Shown here: positions 14,101 to 26,398 of the stretch, piece by piece
Layout of the letters: each line of letters begins with the position of its first letter
How positions within the stretch are numbered: position 1 is the first letter of the stretch
Assembly (NCBI GenBank): GCA_000711775.1
Contig: ARYC01017065.1
Span: 62,001 to 126,000, forward strand
DNA length: 64,000 nt
Direction: 5' to 3'
Origin: Oxytricha trifallax
Taxonomy: Eukaryota; Ciliophora; Spirotrichea; Sporadotrichida; Oxytrichidae
Notes under the pieces: model-generated
Seen by the model: only the letters and a program-made list of their open reading frames with translations
Told to the model about the DNA's origin: nothing
Databases searched by the model: none
Made by a program: the position numbers and the translations under genes

Positions 14101-17100
14101 TTGTATTTTTATTTTTATTATCCTAGTTTTGTTAGTCTTATATATGACAGAACAAAGTACACTTTTTTATTATGAAATATAATTGAAAAATTTGATTTCC
14201 TACTATAAATTTATTAAAACTTCCATAACATTTGGTTATGTTAGCGGTTTCTTGGATTGCACATATAATGCAACTAATAGTGCTTAGAAGATAAAAATAT
14301 AATGTCAGAGATACTCTGTAATAATTATAACCAGTTTTTTGTTAAATAACTTTAAAATTAATTTCAATTTAATTTAACATAGTTTTTTTTACTACTGATC
14401 CTATTAAACCACTTTTATCGTGGATTATATTAATTAAATTTTCGTTCTGATCACTTATTTTTATGTATTGAAAAATATATTTTTTATTGATACTAGAACC
14501 TCTAAAATAACTTTCATAGGAGATCATTATGTTTAACAAAACTTATAAAAATAGGGTTGCTTTTTTAGGTTCTGTTAAACATGATTGTCTCCGATGAATA
14601 GTAGTTGTAGAGGTTCTAGCATTAATACAAAAGATATTTTTCAATACAAAAAATAAGTGATTAAAACAAAAATTTAATCAAAATATAGAAAATTTGGAAG
14701 ATATGAAATCAAGGCTACTATTTAGTCTTATAACAATATTGATTCCTACATTTATTTCTTTATATAAGATTTAATTTGTTTAATGAAATCAGTAGAACAT
14801 AATTTTGATGGAAGAATAAAAAGAATAATAAATTTACTTTTGTATAGTTTTGTGAGGATTTCTATAACTATATAGAATATATTTTAAACTAAGACTTTGC
14901 AAAATCCCTAATTTAAATTTCCTTTTTATTTTTATGACAAACTTTTTTAAATTAAATAAATTTATTTGCATTTCTGAATTGCCAATACGATGCTAAGTAC
15001 TTAATTTATTAAAAGATTTATAGTGAAATGGTTGGTAATTCTTATATAAATTGTTATAAAAATATAAATATAGTGCTTAGAAGATAGGATTTGTTATAGA
15101 CTAATAATAAAAAATATAATTTTTAAACTATCAAAACACTAAAGGAAAGTGTATGTCGATAAATTTATCACAAAGTGCGATCACAGGGCCATCTTCATCT
15201 TATTTTTAAAAATAAAAATAATTTTCTATTAATTTTTACTTTTTTGAGTTCAGGGGTCCTAAATATAGACGCTACTATACCTATTTCACTATCAGTAGAA
15301 GCAAACCCTGAAGCAAGCTTAATTTTTTAAATATAATAAGTTTTTATTATTAATAATATTTTTATAAATTCCTTATGTAACAGCTTTTCCGTTTATTTAA
15401 GCCTACTCAAATATTAATTAAGATATTTCCAATTAAAGAGGCGGTCCCTTTAGGAGAGATAACTTTTGGTGCCGAAAATAAAATGTGTGACTATTTGATT
15501 ACACTATGTGGCTATTAAAAGCCCCAGCCTTAATTTCCCTACAGAATTAAATTACTGATAATTAAGATTTGTACAACTTAGGAAAACGTTGTACTCAGCT
15601 TTCAGAAAGCTACACTTATACATTTACCTTGGAAAGAGGCATGACAACATCTACCTCGCTTTATTTCCCTATTAATGAAGCATAAACTTTATATAATGAT
15701 CCTGATCGATGCTTATTTGCCTTGGCATATACATAAGTAATAATTTTTTTAAGTTTCAGAAATAATTTGTAAATAGCAAATATTTTTACATTAAAAAGAA
15801 CAGACTCGACAACAGATCTAAAAATAAATTAAAATATTCATATATATGTTAATTTATCATACCTTAATAGATCTGACTGTTTCTGGTGTATCGTAACCCA
15901 ATGCAACTCATAATAAAGTGGTAGTAGGCCCTACTACAAATAAAATTAACTCGCAATATAATTATACGCTTACAACTGATGAATATAGAAAATTTTACAC
16001 AATAGTTTAACCTTTCACGATCAATTTAAAATGTTCCACTCTATACCTCACATTTACCAAATATTTTATTATAAAACCCAAATTATTATTAGATTTATAT
16101 ATTCTTTGACATTTAATTTACAGTTACTCAAATAGACATAGATTATTAAATTTCAGACAGTAAATAAACCTACAAAATTACTGATTATTTCACAAATTCA
16201 AACATTGATTGTCCACCCTATACAAATCTGGTTTCGTCGGCTGACACTTAGATATTTAGTTATGATTAGAGTTCGCTGAAATTGTCTGTGTTTTCAAATA
16301 ACATAATCAAATCTGGGTATAAATCAATATCAATTTATAATTTTGTAAAATCAAATGTTTAAAAATGTTTCCAAAATTTTAATAAATAAATTTCAATTCA
16401 GTTCTATACTACATATGATATTTCAATTTAAAAATTTTTGTATTAAATTTATTCTAATTAATGATCTTAATACTATAGTTTATACTTTCCTCATTAATGC
16501 AAATATTACTACAATTGCAACAATTGAAACAATTGCAAGTAATTCGAGTTCCTCAGATTTTAAGTATGCTTTTCATTAATTCAATATTTATATAGTAGTA
16601 TATCAGGATAAAGTTCGCATAATAATTTCAAATGCCCATCAACTAATTTAACTATGAATGAAATATTATTATTAAAAAAATCAATCTTTATCATTAAACT
16701 TTGAGATTATTGAATTTTTATAGAATTAATCTTTTAAAAATGTAAAAGAAAATCTGTAATAGGGAATTCCAAGTTGCGTTTAAACTCTTATTAAAATCTA
16801 TGATTTAAGCTTAATTATAAATCTAGGATAATCAAATCACTTTTCCATATAATAAGTTGACATAATATAATTCAAGCCATAAGAAAGGGATGCAGGATTA
16901 TATATAATCAATTTTATGCTGCAAAATAAAGTATCAGGATAGATTGTTTCAGAGTCTAGCTTGGCTTTGTTAATTAATTCAATTACAGGTATCAACGTTA
17001 CATAAAATTTTATAGGCAACATAAATTTGTATGATTAAAATAAATTCGGATTTTAAGTTTAATAATAATTTTTCTTTAAGATTAGGGAAAAAAATATAAT

Positions 17101-20100
17101 TCTATTTAGGTTAAGAAAAGACTAGTTTTATTTTTTTCCCAATCTAATACAATCTTAATTTAGACAAAAAATAGAAAGAACTCTATATAATATCTATCTC
17201 TATGGAGGGTTTATTAATCATTTAATTTCCAGAGAAATTATAATTGTCCTCCACAGATCTAAATTACATGTTCACTGATGCCTTAAACATAAAATTAAAT
17301 CAAGTTTACGATACTTCAACTATCCTATAAAATTACACTGTAACAAAGGTCTATGATTATTATGTGTAGGTATAGCTAGACTTTTATAAGCCTGAATATG
17401 TTTCTTAATAATTGGTAAGATTTAGTTTGTAAGAATTACATTTATACTATAGTACTATGACAAAATTCAGGTGAAGTTTAAAAATATAACGTTTTTCAAG
17501 AATCTTATTAGAAACAGTGATTTTCTGACAGATTAAACTATTTTATCAGCAAAAATACCTCCTTAAATAACTTCAGAGAGTAAAAAATATTTTACATAAT
17601 TTATATCTAGGTAGTATGTAGTCGTATAAGAAAGCTTTTCAATTATTAAATATTTTATCATAATTTTATTATTATTTGGGGATGCCATCTAAGCAGGAAT
17701 ATACATAAATATTTTACTCTAAATCTTCTTGGGTTTTACTATGAAAAGAGTATGGACCCTGATTAACCTGCTATAAATAGTATCCCACATCCCTCTACTT
17801 AATCTTTAAGTACCCTCCAATCTAATGAAATGCCTGCAAACCATTATAGATATTTCAAATATGAAACTAATACCTACAGATTTACAGAATTCTATTACAA
17901 GCGGTATTAGTTCTGGAATTGATGATACCAATGAATCATTTGTTTAAATGGATATCTTTTCAAATAGAAATTCAAATCTTAATATCAATTTAACTCGTAA
18001 AAACGATATAGCAATTCATCAATAGAGAAAGATTTGATAGTAACAGCTATTATTCTGAGCATATTAGGGTTTTTAATTGGAATAATTGTTATTGTGAAGA
18101 GATATGCGAAGAACATGTAAGATTTTTAAATTCATAAATTTTCAAATTAGGCTTCTTAATATACTGCAGAAAATATTAGAGGTATAATTTTTTCCTTCTA
18201 AATTAACTTTGTTTCATTTTAATAGTTTTATTTCTTAGAAAACATTTTTAGTAAATAATATAGTATTAATTGTTAATGAATTTAATATAATAATCATTTC
18301 AATATGTTTTTCTTAAAATATTATGAATTTTTATTTTACATTTGCACAATTATTCATTATTTTACTTATTTTTATATAAGAATTATTCTATAAATTTAAA
18401 GGAAATTTATTTTGTTTTTTTTACATTAAATACTGCAGAAAATTTAAAATATTCTAATGTTCTCAACAATAATATAATTCTTTACGAAGACTTATCTGAA
18501 AAATACTATCAGTGCTTGTTTATGTAAGATATTTTATAGTGTTATAAATTTTAATATACAGAGTTGAATAGCTTAATTAACTAAAGTGGTGATAGTCATG
18601 ATGTTTTATAAATATAAAATTAAAGTAATATCTTTTTTAATGCTAAATAAACATCACTAACTGCTATAACATTCATCTTATACATATCTCAATTAAAATT
18701 AATTAAATAATTAAATTCTTTAAAATTATTTTATCTACACCTCCTTTGACATTTTGGCTTTTGAGTCGTTACAGCAAGTAACTTGAAGAAGAAAGTTTTA
18801 AGTCCAAATTTGGATCTTTATATCAAAACATGAAAACTGATTATCCACTAGAATTTATGAATATTATAGTTTACTAAGTACGAAGAGTAATCTACGCTTT
18901 ATCTATAAACCTTTCTAATTTTATAATCATTTAAACTCTTAAATATAGTTATATTTTAGCATTTTTGTAGTCATACTAAGGCGTCTAAATATAGTTACAA
19001 ATTTTGCTCTGCCTGTTTATCGTAATATACTAATTACAAATCTAGCCTTATAAACTGAAAAAAGACAATCAATTAGAATCTGTTAATGAAATGGCAATTT
19101 TATTCATATTTTGCTGTCTGTTTACATGCACAGAATTAGAGACAAATCTTGATGTGAGATATGAAATGGGATACTATATATTAGCACTAATTTTACTTGT
19201 TATTACAATAAATCTGGCTCTATTTTTTGCAGGAATTATACTAATGATCTATGAAAAGTTACATGTTAAATTGAAAGGGGTGATGTAGAAAATTAGACTT
19301 AATAAAAATTCATAAAGAACTAAGAAAGAGCAAGATAAATATAGTATGATTGACTCAACCCTAAAAAGCATCAATTTAAAATTAAATAAAACTTAATTAA
19401 ATTTTGACGAAAGATTCACAACATCCATATCTGACGTTGACATTCATAGTATTAAATTAAAAAAACTTATTACTTTTAAAAAAGTAGACTAGAAAATATT
19501 CTTAAAAACTAAGATACAATGAAGCCTACTTCACAAATAAACTATCATCCTGAATCTATATTAAAAGCTAAATATTCTTTCTTTGATCAAACTCTTGTAA
19601 ATTATTAAGTAATTTATATATATATATATAAGCATTTATATAAATAATTAGAAGGGGAGAAATATAGATTTATGTCTTCAAATATGGGAAAAATTAATTT
19701 ATTTTCAACTCATTTATTTTTATATTTAACTCTTTAATTTTTTTTACTATAAGAATACAAAAAATTAATAGAAGCATGTAATAATAAATTAAAAATAAAT
19801 AACTATTACAAAGAACCTGTAAATTATAAGTTAGTTCAAAACTAATTTTACAAAGACAATTGAGGGGCTAAAATATGTTAAAATTCTCAAAAGTGGTATA
19901 AAGCATAATTAATCAAATTACTATAAAAATAGATTTTTAATTATGTTAGAAATTTAGATAAGAAAGAAAACTAAAGAAGAAGAATTAAAGTTACTAAGTT
20001 TAAGTCTTAAAAATTATTTTATAAATCTATTAAAAATAGAATGATATTTATATGCAATTTAAAAATATAATAATAAACATTTACTGAATGAAATTGAAAA

Positions 20101-20430
20101 TAATTGAAAATGAATCTCTTATTACATATAACTTTTGGTGCATGAAAACTCCCCCATAATTATTTTAAAAAAGTTGAATTATGAGAATAAGAATCATCAC
20201 AATAATATTATTAACAATCAAATCTTCCAGAGTAAAAGAGAGATAGATTTGAAACCTTCTAATACAACTAGTTTTAATAAGCAACATATAAATTAACCAG
20301 AAAACAATAGAAATTCCAAATAATTTGAATATAAAAGTACTAACCTATCGCATATACCTTATAATTTATCTTTGTAAGAAAAGTATTCATGAAAATGAAA
20401 CACTGATTACTTGATAAGATGATTGAAAAT
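11180..20430 (+). CDS. Large membrane/surface protein, copy 2, broken into coding islands by IESs
   Basis: Islands reading well with TAA/TAG as Gln include 11,205-11,400 (FGAQSNTIPYVFSNNNYDVM), 12,225-12,310, 12,400-12,560 (TLKWKCSYPSGVNKF), 12,975-13,150, 13,630-13,760, 15,165-15,740 (CTQLSESYTYTFTLERGM), 15,870-16,080, 16,120-16,340, 17,215-17,480, 17,650-18,040 (GDAIQAGIYINILLQIFLGF), 18,720-19,010 (FKSKFGSLYQNMKTDY), 19,091-19,290 (hydrophobic, YYILALILLVITINLALFF) and a Lys-rich tail to about 20.4 kb. Order and sequence parallel copy 1, e.g. KFGSLYQN against KFGSFYQN, and two C-terminal membrane segments. A large secreted or surface protein with beta-rich repeats and a cytoplasmic coiled tail is inferred. 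The 5' end and most IES borders are not resolved. Confidence 0.5.
14428..14690. repeat. Fold-back (MITE-like) inverted repeat within copy 2 territory
   Basis: Arms of about 110 nt at 14,428-14,540 and 14,565-14,690 are imperfect reverse complements of one another. Shared blocks include GATCACTTATTTTT with its counterpart AATAAGTGATTAA, TAGAACCTCTA with TAGAGGTTCTA, and CATTATGTTTAAC with GTTAAACATGATTG. The short loop contains AGGGTTGC. There is no coding capacity. It sits between coding islands and is presumably removed in the somatic nucleus. Arm divergence of perhaps 20% suggests an old insertion. Confidence 0.75.
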
Positions 20431-20875
20431 TTATTAAATAAACAACATCAAAAGTAAATATGAATTTGGGGGGAAGTTTTTTGCCCCAAACATTAATTAT
20501 TTAATGTTTAGCATATTAGAAATAAATAAATTTCAATTTCAATTACCATAACCATGTACTAAACAACTTTTATTAATTTATAATATTCAAGGTACATAAT
20601 TATTTTTTATCAAATTATATATTAAAACAAGGCTAAAATAATTGTTTTTTTATTAATAATTAATGTGATTTTAATTAAAATGTAAATTCATTATCAAGCT
20701 AGAAATGATATTTGAAGATAAATTAAAAATAACTATAACATAATTGATGATAGAGATTCTTTGAAAATTATAAAAATTACATATTTTTATAATTGGGGCA
20801 GGAAACTACCTTTTTGGGGGCTGGAAACATCTCCCCTTGGGTGCATATAAAATTTCGGGGCAGGAAACTTCCCCT
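20140..20875. repeat. Cluster of short palindromic GGGGCAGGAAACTTCCCC-type motifs
   Basis: Four or five related motifs occur near 20,137 (weak), 20,467 (inverted: GGGGAAGTTTTTTGCCCC), 20,796, 20,816 and 20,855 (GGGGCAGGAAACTTCCCC). Each is a near-palindrome with C4/G4 ends in otherwise very AT-rich DNA. They lie between the end of the second large gene and the convergent alpha-galactosidase gene. Function is unknown. Candidates are decayed ends of a small repeat family, or sites linked to chromosome ends since G4/C4 tracts recall the telomere repeat. Confidence 0.6.
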
Positions 20876-20962
20876 TCCATGAATTTAATTAACTTAAAAT
20901 AAAGTGTAAATGAGTATTTTTCAAATAAAATGATATCATAATATTATTAAATTAAATAATTT

Positions 20963-22474
20963 TCATAAATCAAGAAAATTATAAATATATATATTAATCT
21001 TAAAATTTAATGTTAGACAATTATTGAATTATAAGTAAAAAAAATATTACTATTATTTAGGATTTGATGATCTTTAACTCTTTTCTTGTCTGTCAATGTA
21101 GGAATTCCTCAACATTAAATTATTAACTACTTTACAATCTTAAGATTAACTTAAATTTATGAAACAAAATACAGTTTTCATATGTTTATAAACATGTGTA
21201 TGATGAGATGGCTTTACTTCTTCAAATGTTTAACCCCAGGGTAAGCACTTGATCTTAAGAGCTATATTATCATGAGGGGCAACATCAGTTACTAAGTAAG
21301 TTCTTTTGTAGTTTCCAATAACGACTCCAGACCATAAGTCAGTCACTTGACAATTGAAATAGGCATCTCCAGCAACTCCCAGTACAACAAAGTCAAGTAG
21401 GATTGATTTAAATTCTTCATCATTCCAGTTCATGATTAAAAGTCCAAAGTATGGGCCATTGTCAATGTTGTATGTTTTATAAACTTATAAGTCAGTTTGG
21501 CAGTTCATAACACAAGTACCTTAAACAGTGTTTGAATCTTGGTTGATTGCAATCAAATTCTTGTTTGAGATAATGTTCAAGACCTCTGGAGCGATATTGG
21601 TCAAGTCGTTACCAAGAATCAAAGGAGCTTTTACAAAGCACCAGAGAGCGAAGTGAGATCTTGATTCTGCATAAGTCAAGTTTCCATTTCCAATTTAAAG
21701 CATATCAGGATCATTCCAGGCTCCTTTGCCAGCAACCTCTGGATGTAAGTTATTCTGATAGAAATTGTACTTCATTGATTGAAAGTTGTTATTGATGTCG
21801 CCAGTTGTTCTCCAAGAATTTGAGATTTTACTTGCCCATTACCATACATTGTCTTCTCCCCAGTTGCAAACTGAGTAATAAATTGGTCTTCCAGTTGCGT
21901 TCAAAGCATCAGCCATAGCAGTGTATCTAGTGATAGCAGGGACGTTATATAGTATTATTATTATAAAAGAAGACATTGCCATTATTACAATTATCGTACT
22001 TAAGATAGTCTGTGCCTACCATAGAAAAATCAGAAGCATCTTCTTTCTCATGACCAAGACTTCCAGCCTTCTTTTAGCAAGTCAAAGTGCCTGCAGAAGA
22101 GTAAAGTCCAAATTTCAATCCCTTTGAGTGAATGTAATCTCCAACAGGTGTCATACCTCCTGGGAATTTGCTCTCATCATGCTGAATTCTACCATCTTTG
22201 TTCCTATCTGGAAGAGCCCAGCAATCGTCAATGTTTACGTATTTATATCCAATTGTGTCTAAACCTAGTTATACTATGATATCTGTATTTTTCTTGATGA
22301 TGTCAAGGTTAATGTTGCATCCATAACTGTTCCAAGTATATAGATAAAAATAAATAAATGGTTAAAAGTACTCCATCCCATTGCTGGTGTAAGACCAAGC
22401 CCATTGTCTAGAGCTTAGATGGAAACAATTGAAGCAACAGCAATTATAGTTAGCTAAATACCCAAACTTTTCAT
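20963..22474 (-). CDS. Alpha-galactosidase (glycoside hydrolase family 27)
   Basis: A secreted or lysosomal-type enzyme that removes terminal alpha-galactose. The start at 22,474 gives a signal peptide ([19 protein letters not shown]) followed by [17 protein letters not shown], the typical GH27 N-terminus. Further motifs are [28 protein letters not shown] with the nucleophile Asp, [10 protein letters not shown] with the acid/base Asp, and WNDPDML. A C-terminal beta-sandwich runs to [18 protein letters not shown]. Two IESs (32 and 31 bp) split the reading; removing them restores the frame exactly (978 nt from the start to Met codon 21,433). Family similarity ends near 21,230, and the first in-frame TGA is at 20,963-20,965, so the true 3' end may lie in another segment or behind an unrecognised IES. 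Confidence 0.93.
21941..21971. other. IES, 31 bp, pointer GAC (alpha-galactosidase)
   Basis: GAC is present at 21,941 and 21,972. Removal joins NCNNGNV to [13 protein letters not shown], as expected for GH27. No GT..AG borders, so not an intron. Confidence 0.9.
22334..22365. other. IES, 32 bp, pointer AAGTA (alpha-galactosidase)
   Basis: AAGTA occurs at 22,334 and 22,366. Removal joins GWST to WNSYGC and restores the conserved GH27 N-terminal motif. Confidence 0.95.
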
Positions 22475-22940
22475 TATCTAAATTATTATAATATTTATCC
22501 ATTAAAAGATATTAAATTGTCTATATTGGCTCTTAACTCGAGAATATTGTGAATAAGTTCAAATTCAAACGATATCAAGCATTTTTAAATTTAAATAGAA
22601 AATTATTCATTTAAGTAAGATATAAAATATGAAAAGGTATTCTTAAGAAAGAACTCAGGAACATTCTCTCAGTGCAAGACCATCATTAGGTCACGCTCGC
22701 AAAATATCTTAGCAAAACTATAATGCCAAACCCCCTGTTCATAATCAAAACCTATAGTCTTCAAATAGCATAATTAACATAAATATGCATGAAACTTTTG
22801 GTGGTAGGTCAAATGATCGAAATTAAAACAAAAATTTAATAAGTAATTTTAAAAGGTTTTTTGATAATATACTTTATTTTATTTGGTAAACTTATCAATT
22901 ACTTATTTTTTATAATTTAATTTAGTTAAATAACCTTTTT

Positions 22941-25468
22941 ATGAAAAATTTTATATTAAATGATGAAGAAGACTTGAATATAACTTTCGTAGTAAATGAT
23001 AAAAAAGGAGTTAATCATACTACGAAACAAAATTGTAGAGCAAGATTGGATAACTTAAAATTGAAGTCAACCACATCTACGAATATCTAAAAGAGAGCTG
23101 CCATAACAAAAATCTTATTAGATGAAGAAGACACTTAAAATAAATCACATGCTCATCTTTAACTTGAAAATAACACAAATGACTTGAGCATGATATCTAA
23201 ATATCAAACAGCTAATTAAACACCCACTCCACTCAGTGACATGCTTGATAATTCAAACACAAATGACTCTATTCATAATTATCCCACACTCTTAGACGTA
23301 AAGAAGAGCAATCCATTTATCAACAAGAGACTTTCCATTATTAAGAAAACTTATAAATTGTAAGCATCCTTGAGTCCTATGAGCAGAGATAAGGGAAGCT
23401 AGAAAAATTTAAACTTAACTTAAGTGCAAGTTTCTCAAGCGAACAATTTAAATACAGTCAGTACTTCTGCTTTTGGTACACGCAGACACTATGACACTTA
23501 AAATATAGTGTTGAGCAATGATGACACCTAATCTAATTTTTAATCAGCTTCCACATTAGTGAATATGAAAACTTAGAAGTCTTAAAGAAATCGTAATTCT
23601 ATTGGGGGTCATCCCATTCATCATAGAGAGACTCATATGAATTCTTCTCAACCAAAGATTACTTAATTCAATTAGACTGCCACTATACAAACTAGTGAAG
23701 TATCTCAAGTAAGGAATAATTTCAATAAGCTAGCAAAAGATTACTAATGCTTGCAGTCATTGTACGAAAAATCAGAGATTAAACTTAAAGATTCTCATTT
23801 AAAGCTCAATAATTCTATCTAAATCAATAATTCACTGTAGCAAGAATTGCGCACCAAAAATATAATGATTGATAGTCTATCGCATCAAAAATAGTAAATC
23901 GAGTCAAGATTCAAAGAAGTGAAAGACGAAAATGTTAAATTTTAGAGGTATATGATTTAAGGTGCCAAAGGATCAGTGTTAGCTGAATAAGTCAAGGATT
24001 TAAGAGAAAAAGTAAAAATTTAAAAGTCTTCTTATAAAATTTAACTGCTAATATTAATTAATTTAATGAATGCTGGAGAAAGAAAGAGATAAGTATGAAA
24101 GTTTCTTTAATTAAGCTCAATATGAGAAAAAGACCAAGGATGACAATATCAAAGTTCTTCAAGGTGCAATTGTATGATAAATTTAATGTCTTAAACTGTT
24201 TTTAGGAAATGAGAGTAGATACAATCTGTACAAAAATGGGATATACGAATGAGACTAATCAGAGCATGGACGACACACCAGGAAACGTGTTTGTAGATAT
24301 GATAAAACTAAAGAATGAATTAGACTGTGAGAAAAAACTGAGATAAAAAATGGCTGATAGAGTCAGTGAATTGCAAAGGTAACTTACTAGTGACAAAAAA
24401 AGAATTGAAGAGCACAAGTTTATTAGAGAAAATGATAATTAAGAGATTATAAGGTTAGAAAAAGAGCTCTAAAACTTCACACAAACCGTAGTTGTAAGTT
24501 CAAGGAATACATTATATAGTTAGTTAGTTTTTATCATTTAAATTAATTCTGGAGAAACTAAATCAATGCAGTTAGATAATTTGAATACATTATATTGATT
24601 ATATTTTTAGAGACTTGAAAGAGAAAAATATGCTTTGAAAGAACAATTAGAATAAGTTAATAAGCTTCTCTAAGACTATGAATCTAAATAATCTGTACAC
24701 TTTCATGAAATTGCTAATGAATCATAAAGTGTAAAACAGTAAAGTGGAATAATTAAAATCTAAAAATGCGAGCAAGAGGAAGTATCATAATAATAATAAT
24801 ATAAATCTAGCTAAGTTGAGGAAGCACATCAATCATAATTTCAAATTATGCAAGCTGCAATTATGGAATTGAAGTAAAATTATGACTAGTTAAAGTAGCA
24901 AGTTGGCAATACCTAAATCTAACCCCAGACTTTAAGTTTACCATCTCATGTTTCGATAGAAATTGATAATAAAGCTGAGTTGAAGCTTGAGGACATACTT
25001 GGCAATAATTCGATAAATTAGATTCAATCAGATTAAAGTGCTAGATAATAAAACCTAAATTAGAATCATAGCTCAACATCTCTGAGTTTTATGGAGGATA
25101 GTAGAGTTGTCTTTTAAGATAAAATAAACATTCTCAATTAAAATAATACTCTAGTTAATAGCTAAGTTTAACATAACTTCTAGAAAAAATCAAGTTAATA
25201 ATCTCTGGCCAGAGATGAAAGTCATAGTAGAAAAGTTATGATCGCAAAAGAATTGGAGGTTATGGATATGCAAAATAATTTCAACAGTTTGATTGTCAAA
25301 GATTATGAAGATGATAAGGAAAATGCAGGCAGCTCATTTGATAACAGGAAGAGCTTAAATATAAATATATTGTCAATATTATTTTCTATTTTAAAATTAA
25401 AGTTAAATTTTACTATGCAATAATTCTAAGATAATAAAATAGAACAAAGATAAAATATATACTTTTGA
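22941..25468 (+). CDS. Coiled-coil protein, about 782 aa, unknown function
   Basis: The start at 22,941 (MKNFILNDEEDLNITF) opens a long frame ending at TGA 25,466. The first 250 residues are Ser/Asn/Gln-rich and low complexity. From about residue 260 on there are long heptad-like stretches rich in Leu, Lys, Glu and Gln (e.g. LEREKYALKEQLEQVNKLLQ), interrupted by poly-Gln encoded partly by TAA. The frame needs a 28-bp IES (24,045-24,072, pointer CTG), a 34-nt intron (24,172-24,205, GTATGA..TTTTAG) and a 117-nt intron (24,494-24,610, GTAAGT..TTTTAG) to be removed; the sum is in frame. A structural or cytoskeletal role is plausible, but no family is recognised. Confidence 0.85.
24045..24072. other. 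IES, 28 bp, pointer CTG (coiled-coil gene)
   Basis: CTG occurs at 24,045 and 24,073. Its removal keeps the coiled-coil frame (KIQ-L-EKERDKYESF). Confidence 0.75.
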
Positions 25469-25656
25469 GTGTAATACCCTTGAGAAAAGTTCTGTTCTCT
25501 CAAGTATACATTGAAATTATGTAAAATTATTATTGCATTTTTAAAAAAAAAGATTTGCAGAATAAAATTTTAGCGCATATTTAGGATAGTTTACCCAAGA
25601 TATTTAAATAAATTGATTGGGAAAATTAAATTACTCTTATTGTACAAAAAATATTA

Positions 25657-26264
25657 TCATTGTGTCACATTTATTACTACAGCTTTATATTAGTAATCAA
25701 CACCTAGTTACTTTGCTTTTTGAGGATCAAGCCGACCATTACTGTCCAAAATGCTATCAAGTTCCCAGGAGTGGCAGTACACCATGTTAACCAATTGGAC
25801 GCCTCTCTTAACTCCTTGGAAAGTAAAAACACGTTTCCCACCTGCTCCGATTAATTAACTAGTAGGGTTTAATCATGAAAAAATTAATCATTTTTTCTAG
25901 ATTAATTATTTTATGCTAAACTTTATAGATAAATTGCATTAGTTTTTTTAATTTTTAGATTCATTTAATCATATAAATATATATTTTTAGTAGGTGCGAC
26001 ATACTCATCTGAGACTAATGACACAACATTTCTCTAATTTATATTATTGAGATTCAGGATCTACCATTGATAGCCAGTTGAGGGGTTTTCATTCAATACT
26101 ACTTTCAATTTTTGATTGACTTTTATAGACTGACTTGGGCTGTCTGGCCTCCTATCTGTAGTATCCAATACCTTATCTTGTATATAGGCATTTGAGCATC
26201 CACTAAACATCATTAAAGCTAATAAAAAGCTAAGAAGAACTCCAAAAAATATATTTGTACGCAT
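25657..26264 (-). CDS. Chagasin-like cysteine protease inhibitor (MEROPS I42)
   Basis: The family inhibits papain-like proteases through three loops. The start at 26,264 gives MRTNIFFGVLLSFLLALMM, then FSGCSNA, a lipobox-like signal end. Loop motif NENPSTGYQW matches the family NPTTGYxW, GAGGKRVFTF matches the GAGG loop, and HSWE sits where the third loop (RPW) is expected. A 128-bp IES (pointer AGTAGG) interrupts YVAPT-SQLIGAGG. Excising it gives exactly 160 codons including TGA at 25,657, the usual length for a precursor of this family. The lipobox-like cysteine is unusual for a eukaryotic protein and resembles bacterial homologues. The gene is head-to-head with the SDR gene (135 bp between start codons). 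Confidence 0.88.
25861..25988. other. IES, 128 bp, pointer AGTAGG (inhibitor gene)
   Basis: AGTAGG occurs at 25,861 and 25,989. Removal gives EYVAPTSQLIGAGG and a 480-nt reading frame. Confidence 0.95.
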
Positions 26265-26398
26265 GGTAAGAAGACCTGTTTTGAGAGTAAATTTTGAGTA
26301 CGTTTTTGTACTAAAGTATTATGTTGATAAAAATAGATTCATCTGAATTTCAATTATAATTGACTAGTTTTTAATTTAAATTTAAATAAAACAGCATC

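Noticed and set aside
22334-22370. The 32-bp interruption in the alpha-galactosidase as an intron.
   Set aside because: It lacks an AG end in any register that keeps the frame, whereas the AAGTA direct repeat gives an exact family match.
26061-26264. Bacterial contamination as the source of the inhibitor gene with a lipobox.
   Set aside because: The gene contains a ciliate-type IES with an exact pointer and uses TAA/TAG as Gln, so it belongs to this genome.
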